Below are positions 57,000-64,000 of a stretch of 64,000 bases of DNA, piece by piece. The stretch covers positions 1 through 64,000 of the forward strand of contig CACLHR010000006.1 of NCBI GenBank assembly GCA_902606745.1. The letters run 5' to 3'. Under the pieces are notes generated by a model, which had not been told where the DNA came from, searched no databases, and saw only the letters and a program-made list of their open reading frames with translations. Origin of the DNA: an uncultured Gammaproteobacteria bacterium. GTDB taxonomy: Bacteria; Pseudomonadota; Gammaproteobacteria; PS1; Pseudothioglobaceae. Every line of letters starts with the position of its first letter. Position 1 is the first letter of the stretch. The translations under genes were made by a program, and so were the position numbers.

Positions 57000-58294
57000 A
57001 ATAATGAAACACCTTGCTTACCTAATAATCTCTTTAGATAGTGTCGAGTAACGTTAATTTCAAGTAGCCACTGACCAAATTCATTCATTTTTTCCTTCTG
57101 AATAAATCCGACTTTATGAATCTCACTTCTAATATAAGCTGACTGAACATCTAACTGAATGCCAGCATAAGTCATCATACCACTCAAACATTCAGACAAA
57201 GATTGATAAAGCAAATCTATACCCTCCCCTGTATGGGCTGAAAGCCATACACGGTATATATTTCCTGCATAGTCTTTGTCTACTCTTGGATGAACATCAC
57301 TCATTTCATCAATCTTATTCATCACAATTATGCTTGGAATTTCTTGCGCTCCTATTTGTTCAATAATATCTTCAACCTGTTCAATTTTGTCATCATTATC
57401 ATTATCTGAGGCATCAACAATATGAAGAAGAACATTGGCCTGACGGGTTTCTTCAAGAGTTGATTTGAATGCGGCTACAAGCTCATGAGGCAAGTTTTGA
57501 ATAAAACCAACTGTATCTGCAACAACTGCTTCACCTGCAGCTGGAAGGATAACTCGACGAATAGTAGAATCTAGAGTTGCAAAAAGCTTATCGTCAGCAT
57601 AAACATGAGAATTAGTTAACTGATTAAATAATGTCGATTTTCCAGCATTTGTGTACCCAACAAGTGAAATCATAGGCAGGCTTTTTTTGCGTCTTGATTT
57701 TCGACCTAAGTCATGCTGCTTATGAACCTTCTCGAGACGCTTACTAATATATTTAATACGTTTTGAAATTAATCGCTTGTCTGTCTCAAGCTGAGTTTCA
57801 CCAGGGCCACGTAAACCAATACCTCCTTTTTGTCTTTCTAAGTGCGTCCAACCCCTGACTAGTCGAGTGGATAAGTGGCGTAATTGAGCCAACTCGACTT
57901 GCAACTTACCTTCAAATGACTTCGCCCTAAGCGCAAAAATGTCTAAAATCAAACCAGTTCTATCCATCACTTGGCATTTCAAGGTTTTTTCTAGATTGCG
58001 CTCTTGTGTAGGAGAAAGTTGAAACGAAAAAATTACTAAATCAGCTTCATTAATTTTCACAATGGAAGCCAACTCTTCAACCTTTCCTTTACCAATAAAG
58101 AATTGAGCTTCGATGGAGTTTCTTTTAACTTTGATGGTTTGAACAATGTTGAGCCCAGATGACAGAGCAAGTTGCTTGAATTCATCCATTCCATTGGATT
58201 TCTGGAGATTGGAGGTAAAATCAACATTGACTAGTACAGTTCGCTCACCTTGACCTACGACATCTTTTTGACGGTCAAATAACTCCATAGGCAT
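56963..58294 (-). CDS. hflX: GTPase HflX
   Basis: HflX is a ribosome-associated GTPase that splits stalled or heat-damaged 70S ribosomes. The N-terminal HflX domain is followed by the LRGPGETQLETD linker (161-172) and the G domain, with G1 GYTNAGKST (213-221), G3 in DTVGF and G4 in NKID. Its usual partners hfq and hflKC are not next to it. Instead it lies between clpX and lon and overlaps lon by 37 bp, which groups protein and ribosome quality control in one run. It has 443 residues. Confidence 0.95.
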   Translation of the reverse strand: MPMELFDRQKDVVGQGERTVLVNVDFTSNLQKSNGMDEFKQLALSSGLNIVQTIKVKRNSIEAQFFIGKGKVEELASIVKINEADLVIFSFQLSPTQERNLEKTLKCQVMDRTGLILDIFALRAKSFEGKLQVELAQLRHLSTRLVRGWTHLERQKGGIGLRGPGETQLETDKRLISKRIKYISKRLEKVHKQHDLGRKSRRKKSLPMISLVGYTNAGKSTLFNQLTNSHVYADDKLFATLDSTIRRVILPAAGEAVVADTVGFIQNLPHELVAAFKSTLEETRQANVLLHIVDASDNDNDDKIEQVEDIIEQIGAQEIPSIIVMNKIDEMSDVHPRVDKDYAGNIYRVWLSAHTGEGIDLLYQSLSECLSGMMTYAGIQLDVQSAYIRSEIHKVGFIQKEKMNEFGQWLLEINVTRHYLKRLLGKQGVSLLWEQKSQQSQMA

Positions 58295-58327
58295 TATTGA
58301 GTAGTCAGCATAAAAAAGTGAAAGTCA

Positions 58328-59593
58328 TCAACTAGCTTTTCTAATATTATTTATTTTTTTTTCAGACAAATAGAGAACAATTGGTTGTTTTTTTCCTTCA
58401 ACCACTGCCTTGTCAATAATAACCTCTTTTGCACTTATAGTTGAAGGCATTTCATACATGGTATCTAATAATAAGTCCTCCATAATAGATCGTAAACCTC
58501 TAGCACCTGTTTTTCTTTCAACGGCAAGTTTTGCAATAGCAACTAATGCAGTTTTTCTAATCGTTAGTTTCACACCTTCGATTGCAAAAAACTGTTGAAA
58601 TTGTTTGACAACAGAATTTTTCGGTTTTGTAAGAATCTCTACTAAAGCTTCCTCATCAAGTGCACTAAGTGAAGTATGAACAGCTAGACGTCCAACCAGC
58701 TCAGGAATTAAACCAAATTTAATTAAATCCTCTGGCTCCAATAATCTATATAGTTCAGCGATTGTTTTTTCACTTTGTTCATCTTTAACATTTGCAGCAA
58801 ACCCAATGCCAGTTGCTTTTTCAACTCGTCTGTCTATAACTTTTTCTAAACCATCAAATGCCCCGCCACATATAAACAATATTTTTGAGGTATCGACGTC
58901 AATTGTTTCTTGGTTTGGATGCTTTCTACCACCCTGTGGAGGTACAGAAGCAATCGTACCTTCTATCAGTTTTAGCATCGCCTGCTGAACTCCTTCACCA
59001 GAAACATCTCTAGTGATAGAAGGTGAGTCAGATCGGCGCGAAATTTTATCAATTTCATCAATAAAAATAATCCCTTGTTCAGCTCTTTTTGGATCAAAAT
59101 CACATTTTGCGAGCAGGCTTTTAATAACATTCTCTACGTCATCCCCGACATAACCTGCTTCCGTTAATGTTGTCGCGTCAGCTACAGCAAAAGGAACATC
59201 CAGAAAACGTGCCAAGGTTTGCGCAAGAAGGGTTTTACCACTGCCAGTTGGACCTATCAGCAAAATATTTGATTTATCCAACTCGACTTCGTTGGAGACG
59301 TAATCGGTCTTTAAACGTTTATAGTGATTGTAAACCGCGACTGACAAAACTTTTTTAGCATGAGATTGACCAATAACATATTCGTTCAAGAAATTAAATA
59401 ACTCTTCTGGGGTGTGATTCCAATTCAGATGCTGGTCTTTTTTTTCTTTATTCGTTTGCTCTTGAACAAGACTATAACAGGAATCTATACATTCGTCGCA
59501 AATGTATACCCCAGGTCCAGCAATTAAGCGAGTCACTTCATCTTTGTGTTTCGAACAAAATGAGCAATGCAAGTCTTGTGTATTTTGTGCCAT
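58328..59593 (-). CDS. clpX: ATP-dependent Clp protease ATP-binding subunit ClpX
   Basis: ClpX is the unfoldase of the ClpXP protease. The N-terminal zinc domain has C10, C13, C32 and C35, and the AAA+ domain has Walker A GPTGSGKT (114-121). Walker [11 protein letters not shown] and the [18 protein letters not shown] loop follow. I take the ATG at 59593 (MAQNTQ, 421 residues), as the next in-frame codon upstream is only TTG. It follows clpP by 14 bp. Confidence 0.97.
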   Translation of the reverse strand: MAQNTQDLHCSFCSKHKDEVTRLIAGPGVYICDECIDSCYSLVQEQTNKEKKDQHLNWNHTPEELFNFLNEYVIGQSHAKKVLSVAVYNHYKRLKTDYVSNEVELDKSNILLIGPTGSGKTLLAQTLARFLDVPFAVADATTLTEAGYVGDDVENVIKSLLAKCDFDPKRAEQGIIFIDEIDKISRRSDSPSITRDVSGEGVQQAMLKLIEGTIASVPPQGGRKHPNQETIDVDTSKILFICGGAFDGLEKVIDRRVEKATGIGFAANVKDEQSEKTIAELYRLLEPEDLIKFGLIPELVGRLAVHTSLSALDEEALVEILTKPKNSVVKQFQQFFAIEGVKLTIRKTALVAIAKLAVERKTGARGLRSIMEDLLLDTMYEMPSTISAKEVIIDKAVVEGKKQPIVLYLSEKKINNIRKAS

Positions 59594-59607
59594 TGACAAA
59601 CTAGAAG

Positions 59608-60204
59608 TTAGCGTTTTTTGAGTACTTTGTCAATGAGTCCATATTTTACGGATTCACTAGCTGACATAAAATTATCTCGATCAGTGTCTTTTTGAATAGT
59701 CTTCATGCTTTGACCGGTATGCTCTTTTAGAATTGAATTTAACTTGTCTCTGGTCTTAAGAATCTCTTGAGCATGAATATCGATATCACTGGCTTGACCA
59801 GAAAAACCCCCCAAAGGTTGGTGAATCATGCACCTGGTGTGTGGCAAAGCAAATCTTTTACCTTTGGTTCCAGCAGTTAGTAACAAAGTACCCATACTTG
59901 CAGCCTGACCAATACAAAGTGTAGAAATATCAGGCTTGACGAACTGCATAGTATCATAGATAGCTAAGCCAGCTGTAACTGAACCACCAGGTGAATTGAT
60001 ATATAAATGAATATCTTTATCGGGATTTTCAGATTCTAGAAAAAGTAGTTGAGCGACAACAACATTTGCCGTATAGTCCTCTATAGGGCCTACCATAAAA
60101 ACAACACGTTCCTTTAGTAATCGGGAATAGATATCGTAAGCTCTTTCACTTCTACCAGAACTTTCAATAACCATAGGGATTTGATGTAGGTTTTGTATTG
60201 ACAT
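59608..60204 (-). CDS. clpP: ATP-dependent Clp protease proteolytic subunit ClpP
   Basis: ClpP is the serine peptidase that forms the two-ring degradation chamber for ClpX. The catalytic triad is S103 ([10 protein letters not shown]), H128 (MIHQPLGG) and D177 (RDNFMSA). [20 protein letters not shown] is the family signature. At 198 residues it is a typical single-copy housekeeping ClpP. It lies 2 bp after tig and before clpX in the common order. Confidence 0.97.
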   Translation of the reverse strand: MSIQNLHQIPMVIESSGRSERAYDIYSRLLKERVVFMVGPIEDYTANVVVAQLLFLESENPDKDIHLYINSPGGSVTAGLAIYDTMQFVKPDISTLCIGQAASMGTLLLTAGTKGKRFALPHTRCMIHQPLGGFSGQASDIDIHAQEILKTRDKLNSILKEHTGQSMKTIQKDTDRDNFMSASESVKYGLIDKVLKKR

Positions 60205-60206
60205 AA

Positions 60207-61505
60207 TTAACTTTGCGGATTCATAATTTCTTGAAAAGTCTTCTCAATAACATTAACTTTAGCTTCAAGTGCAACATGTTTAGCTACAAGCTCTTCAACA
60301 ACAATCGACTCAACACCTGCCAACCTTGAAGGGTCAGAGTTATACCAATCAATCATTTGTTGCGCACTTTCGCCATACTGCATAGACATTTCCTTTAGTT
60401 TAGCATCAACTAGCTCTTTTTCAGGCTTGATTTCGCTATCATTCGCAATTTTATTGATTAATAGACCTAACTTTACTCGTCTTGATGCCTCTTCTTGAAA
60501 CATAGATTCATGAAAATTACCCTTTGAAGGCATGCCTTGTTGTTCCATCCTTGCTTCCATGTCCTGTTGTAACCTCATTGCCTCTGCACTAACGCTACCT
60601 TCGGGAACTTCAAAGTTATTTGCAGTTAAAAGTGCAGTAAATGTGGCATCTTTGTTCTGCTGTACTACACGAGAACTTAATTCCAATTGCATTTGCTTAG
60701 ACATACGACTTTTCATGGTCTCAAAATCCTTTTCACCATATTTTTTAGCAAACTCGTCATCACGCTTAATTTCTTTGGGTGAACCTACTTCATTAACCTT
60801 TACTTTAAATACAGCTTCTCTTCCAGCCAAATTTTCAACATGATAATCTTCAGGAAATGTCGCTTTGACTTCTATCGTTTTCCCTGCAGCGACATCAATG
60901 AGACCTTGCTCAAATCCTTCAATCATTGCACCACGTCCAAGAACGATTTCAAATCCCTCTGCCGCACCGCCTTCAAATGACTCACCATCTAGCAATCCCT
61001 CAAAATCAATTGTCAAACGGTCGCCATTTTTAGATTTACGTTTAACGGTTTTGTATTCAGTCGCTCTATCTTGTAAATCTTGCAATGCCCTTTCTTCATC
61101 TTCATCAGAAACTGTTGCATTTATTTGATCAATATTCAGAATTGATAATGGTGTCACACTAACTTCAGGGTAAACCTCAAACTCAATTGTATAGCTAAAG
61201 TTATCACTACTTTCTGTGTCTACATTAGTTAAAGAGGGTTGCGCAGCAGGAGAAACATCAGCGTCTGTCAATGCCTCTTCCAACGTTTCAGTTACTACTT
61301 CGTTTGTAGCATCTGCTTTTGCGCTAGCACCAAAGCGTTGACGCAGAATTGTCGCTGGTATCTTGCCCTTTCTAAAGCCATCAATGCGGGCTTTTTTGGC
61401 AAGGCTTTGTAAAATCTGATCCGTTTTCTGGTTGAAAGTATCTATAGGCAATTCAACTGTGAGCGATCTTTTTAACCCTTCAAGTGTGCTCAATGAGGTC
61501 TTCAT
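60207..61505 (-). CDS. tig: Trigger factor
   Basis: Trigger factor is the ribosome-bound chaperone for nascent proteins. The N-terminal ribosome-binding domain carries [12 protein letters not shown] (42-53), the FKBP-type PPIase domain lies at about 150-240 ([15 protein letters not shown]), and the C-terminal domain is helical. The 432 residues match the family. It is the first gene of the tig-clpP-clpX-hflX-lon series, with a TATAAT box about 35 bases upstream of the ATG. Confidence 0.97.
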   Translation of the reverse strand: MKTSLSTLEGLKRSLTVELPIDTFNQKTDQILQSLAKKARIDGFRKGKIPATILRQRFGASAKADATNEVVTETLEEALTDADVSPAAQPSLTNVDTESSDNFSYTIEFEVYPEVSVTPLSILNIDQINATVSDEDEERALQDLQDRATEYKTVKRKSKNGDRLTIDFEGLLDGESFEGGAAEGFEIVLGRGAMIEGFEQGLIDVAAGKTIEVKATFPEDYHVENLAGREAVFKVKVNEVGSPKEIKRDDEFAKKYGEKDFETMKSRMSKQMQLELSSRVVQQNKDATFTALLTANNFEVPEGSVSAEAMRLQQDMEARMEQQGMPSKGNFHESMFQEEASRRVKLGLLINKIANDSEIKPEKELVDAKLKEMSMQYGESAQQMIDWYNSDPSRLAGVESIVVEELVAKHVALEAKVNVIEKTFQEIMNPQS

Positions 61506-61541
61506 CTATCTAATCCGTAACTAGTATAAAAAAAACAAGAA

Positions 61542-61547
61542 ATTATA
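61542..61547 (-). promoter_or_regulatory. Consensus -10 box upstream of tig
   Basis: TATAAT, directly preceded by TG, reads on the minus strand at 61547-61542. The leader to the tig ATG would be about 30 bases. The -35 region overlaps the terminator of the upstream gene and is T-rich with no clear match. Confidence 0.45.
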
Positions 61548-61568
61548 CAGGATTTTTCTAACTAATAA

Positions 61569-61594
61569 AAAAGGGCAGTTTAAACTGCCCTTTT
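61569..61594 (-). terminator. Intrinsic terminator of the enolase-superfamily gene
   Basis: A perfect 26-base palindrome centred on TTTAAA forms a stem with GGGCAGT pairing ACTGCCC. On the minus strand it starts 16 bases after the stop codon and is followed by TTTTTT. It also has a T-run on the other strand, so it could work in both directions, and it isolates tig from the upstream gene. Confidence 0.88.
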
Positions 61595-61609
61595 AGTTAA
61601 AAAACTCAA

Positions 61610-62719
61610 CTAAAAGCGTGAACTCTCATGGCTCATCTGATAGTTTGACTGAGACAACCAGTCTGGGTTTGCCTCTATACCCCATCCCGGTTTATGGTTC
61701 ATTAATAGCTGACCTTCAACTATTTTGAAGGTTGGCGAAAATATATTGTCTTGCCAGTGGTAGTAATCTAAACCTTCAATGGAGAATTCTAAGTACTTAC
61801 CTGCATTAGGAATGGAACCCATAATGTGTGCAGAAAACAATGTCACTAGGGACAAGTTAGCGCAATGTAGAGTTACAGGTAAGTGGGCTTTTTGGGCTAA
61901 TTTAGCAACCTCTAAGGTTCGAGTAAAACCACCCATATAACAGACATCGGGCTGTAGAATATTTACAACTTGAGTGTCTATCATGTGCTTCCATATACGC
62001 ATATCGTTATCCTGTTCACCACCGCTTATATCAATATCTAATGCATCTTTAACTTGACGGGTCCAGTCAGGTTTCCAGTATGGGCAAGGTTCTTCGAAAT
62101 GGCTAACACCATAATCTTGTAACATATGTCCAACTTCAATAGCTTTAGTTGGCGTATAAGCACTATTGGCATCGACTAGGAGTGCTACATCGTCCCCTAA
62201 AACTTGACGCAGTTGCATCACAATGTCCTCTGTACGACCGGGCCATTGATCTAAGTCATGACCACATTCTTTCCCTATACGAAATTTGAAGGCTTTATAA
62301 CCAAACCTCTCTTTAAGCTTTAGAAAACGTTCAGCTTCAGCTTCAGGTGTTATTTCACGTTGCATACTTGAAGCATACACTGGTATAGAGTCAGGATTAC
62401 CACCCAAAAGTTGGCACACACTCTTGTTGGCCCTCTTGGCGTGAATATCCCAAAGCGCTGTATCTAATCCACACAAAGCACGATAAAGATAGGTCCCGGG
62501 AAACTTATGTTCTCGCTCTAAAACCTCTCGATTTAAATCAGTTATGTCGAGACCACTTCTACCCAGCACATGAGGAGCTACTTGACGGTGCACTACTTGA
62601 GCACTTATGTCGGCATTGTAGGCGCTAGTTTGTCCCCAACCCTCATCTCCTTCTTCGGTACGCACTCTGACTAAACCAATGTATTCGTTGGTAAAGGTTT
62701 CTATGCTAATAATTTTCAC
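61610..62719 (-). CDS. Mandelate racemase/enolase superfamily enzyme (acid-sugar dehydratase-like)
   Basis: This enolase-superfamily protein (369 residues) has a capping N-terminal domain and a TIM barrel. Metal ligands are D183 (VDANSAY), E209 (FEEPCPYW) and E235 (GGEQDND). General acid/base candidates are K145 in KFR, D258 (QPDVCYMGG) and H285 (LHCANLS). The second basic residue of the usual K-x-K is arginine here (R147), as in some acid-sugar dehydratases. The substrate is therefore probably a sugar acid or related hydroxy acid, not identified. The start is GTG at 62719. It lies 25 bp downstream of the GMC oxidoreductase stop. Confidence 0.78.
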   Translation of the reverse strand: MKIISIETFTNEYIGLVRVRTEEGDEGWGQTSAYNADISAQVVHRQVAPHVLGRSGLDITDLNREVLEREHKFPGTYLYRALCGLDTALWDIHAKRANKSVCQLLGGNPDSIPVYASSMQREITPEAEAERFLKLKERFGYKAFKFRIGKECGHDLDQWPGRTEDIVMQLRQVLGDDVALLVDANSAYTPTKAIEVGHMLQDYGVSHFEEPCPYWKPDWTRQVKDALDIDISGGEQDNDMRIWKHMIDTQVVNILQPDVCYMGGFTRTLEVAKLAQKAHLPVTLHCANLSLVTLFSAHIMGSIPNAGKYLEFSIEGLDYYHWQDNIFSPTFKIVEGQLLMNHKPGWGIEANPDWLSQSNYQMSHESSRF

Positions 62720-62744
62720 AATTAATCCTAGTTTAGCTAACTAT

Positions 62745-64000
62745 TTATTTAGATATATCAGACAAAATCAAGTCCGAGGCCTTTTCACTCACCATGATTG
62801 TAGCGGCATTAATATTACCACATATAAGCTTTGGAAATATTGAGGCATCTACCACTCGTAGACTTTCTATTCCATGCACTTTAAGGTTACTATCAACAAC
62901 ATTTTTGAATAAGTCAGGACCCATACTGCAAGTACAAGCAGGGTGGAAAACGGTCCATGCATTGTTTCTAATATCTTCTATCATTTGAGCATCTGATTTA
63001 CACTCAGGTCCAGGTCGAAACTCATCAATAATGACCTTTCTAAAACTCTCAGTTTGAGCTAATTGACGCAACAACTTGACACCTTCTAATAAGTCTTGGA
63101 CATCATCGTTATGAGATAGATAGTTAGGCTCAATTATTGGCGCAACAGTTGGATCACTAGTCTTTATTCGAATCTGCCCTCGTGAATTTGATTTACAGCT
63201 TGATACTCCTAACAACATAGCTGAAAAAGGATCTGGACTTAGCATAGCGCGCCTTCCAGGTGGCTCAAGAGTATAACTTACTGGTGAAAAATAAAGCTGA
63301 ATATTCGGCCCTGTAAGTCCATCCCGAGTTCTCACAAAACCGCCAGACTGGTTTACACTTAAACTTAATGGACCAGTCCTAGTCAAGACATATCGAATAC
63401 CTTGCCATAACTTTCCCCACCAAGGTCTCAGCTGATTATTTAAAGTTCGCACTTTACTTTTATAAAAATAGCTTACCCCGAGATGGTCCTGGAGGTTTTT
63501 TCCAACGGCAGGGCTATCATGGATAACTGCAACATTAGCTTGCTTTAAAACTGACTCTGGACCTATTCCAGATAACTGAAGAAGTTGTGGTGAGTTCACT
63601 GCACCAGCGCTTAATATCACTTCACGTTTGGCATTTGCTTGGTAAAGCTTTCTTGATTTTTTGTATTCCACACCTATAGCTCGCTTACCTTCAAATAGAA
63701 TGCGAGTGACAAGCGCCTTGGTAATCACGGTAAGGTTAGGACGCTTCATAATGGGTCGTAAATAAGCTCGCGAAGCAGACATACGCTGTCCCTTATGTGT
63801 GGTTATCTGGTAATGACCAACACCTTCTTGAATCTCACTATTCATGTCAACATTAAAACTAATTCCTAATTCTTCAGCAGCTGAAACAAAATTGTTACAC
63901 AAGGGATGCAGCTGGTCTGTAACGTCTGAAACATTTAGTGGCCCTCTACTACCCCGATATCGATCGTCGCCATGTTGCCAAGTTTCCATACGTTTAAAAT
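62745..64000 (-). CDS. GMC family oxidoreductase (right-edge partial)
   Basis: This FAD-dependent glucose-methanol-choline oxidoreductase is cut by the window edge. The frame is open to base 64000, and the ATG at 63989 is internal: FKR codons precede it as in the family. The visible part has the substrate-side SAGAVNSPQLLQLSGIGP signature, the WTVFHPACTCSMGP block with the active-site histidine, and the C-terminal FPKLICGNINAATIMVSEKA. The N-terminal FAD-binding GxGxxG is off the edge. Substrates in the family are alcohols such as choline or sugar alcohols. With the enolase-type gene downstream it may form a short catabolic pair. Confidence 0.88.
   Translation of the reverse strand, partial: FKRMETWQHGDDRYRGSRGPLNVSDVTDQLHPLCNNFVSAAEELGISFNVDMNSEIQEGVGHYQITTHKGQRMSASRAYLRPIMKRPNLTVITKALVTRILFEGKRAIGVEYKKSRKLYQANAKREVILSAGAVNSPQLLQLSGIGPESVLKQANVAVIHDSPAVGKNLQDHLGVSYFYKSKVRTLNNQLRPWWGKLWQGIRYVLTRTGPLSLSVNQSGGFVRTRDGLTGPNIQLYFSPVSYTLEPPGRRAMLSPDPFSAMLLGVSSCKSNSRGQIRIKTSDPTVAPIIEPNYLSHNDDVQDLLEGVKLLRQLAQTESFRKVIIDEFRPGPECKSDAQMIEDIRNNAWTVFHPACTCSMGPDLFKNVVDSNLKVHGIESLRVVDASIFPKLICGNINAATIMVSEKASDLILSDISK

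Overview
The window is a dense, AT-rich stretch of a bacterial chromosome. Genes are packed with 4-bp start/stop overlaps, and no gap exceeds about 115 bases. I see no rRNA, tRNA, insertion sequence, prophage or CRISPR array. Gene content is gammaproteobacterial: yhdP-tldD, pabC-mltG-tmk-holB, tig-clpP-clpX-lon, hflX, and a nuo operon with separate nuoC and nuoD. A half-size YeeE pair, TusA and a DsrE-type protein form a sulfur-handling cluster. Together with the low GC and marine-style amine and Rieske genes, this suggests a marine gammaproteobacterium of the SUP05/Thioglobus sort. That placement is inference, because there is no 16S gene or other marker here.

Layout. 1-3621: end of an unidentified gene, bioC, a MOSC protein and an ABC-2 exporter pair. 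4.0-13.4 kb: an accessory catabolic island. It has two glutamine-synthetase-fold ligases, two Rieske oxygenases of different subfamilies, a 2-hydroxyacid dehydrogenase, an EutQ-like cupin, a glyoxalase-I-like protein and a DMT exporter, flanked by a MetX-fold acyltransferase/hydrolase and csaA. 13.5-28.5 kb: a glycerophosphodiesterase and the complete 14-gene nuoA-N operon for respiratory complex I. 28.5-38.2 kb: tldD, yhdP, a membrane-anchored cytochrome c, a one-domain asparaginase, a YggS protein, an orphan pyrK, argB, a DUF4396 protein, hemW and rdgB. 38.3-40.7 kb: rpiA and the sulfur cluster. 40.7-46.7 kb: a minus-strand operon pabC-mltG-tmk-holB-hemL-LOG-HAD. 46.8-49.0 kb: two DUF1538 membrane proteins, a PII-like protein and a CBS protein. 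49.0-54.6 kb: an O-antigen-ligase-like protein, pepA, dsbC and rsmB. 54.7-61.5 kb: tig-clpP-clpX-hflX-lon. 61.6-64.0 kb: an enolase-superfamily enzyme and a GMC oxidoreductase cut by the right edge.

How the parts work together. Most of the window is housekeeping: complex I, tetrapyrrole synthesis, arginine and pyrimidine metabolism, protein quality control and replication. The two regions most worth following up are the amine/Rieske island and the DUF1538-PII-CBS cluster. In the island, similar 13-bp palindromes lie upstream of both ligase genes. No regulator or Rieske reductase is encoded there, so those partners must lie elsewhere. The DUF1538 cluster looks like an ion transporter co-encoded with two small nucleotide-sensing domains.
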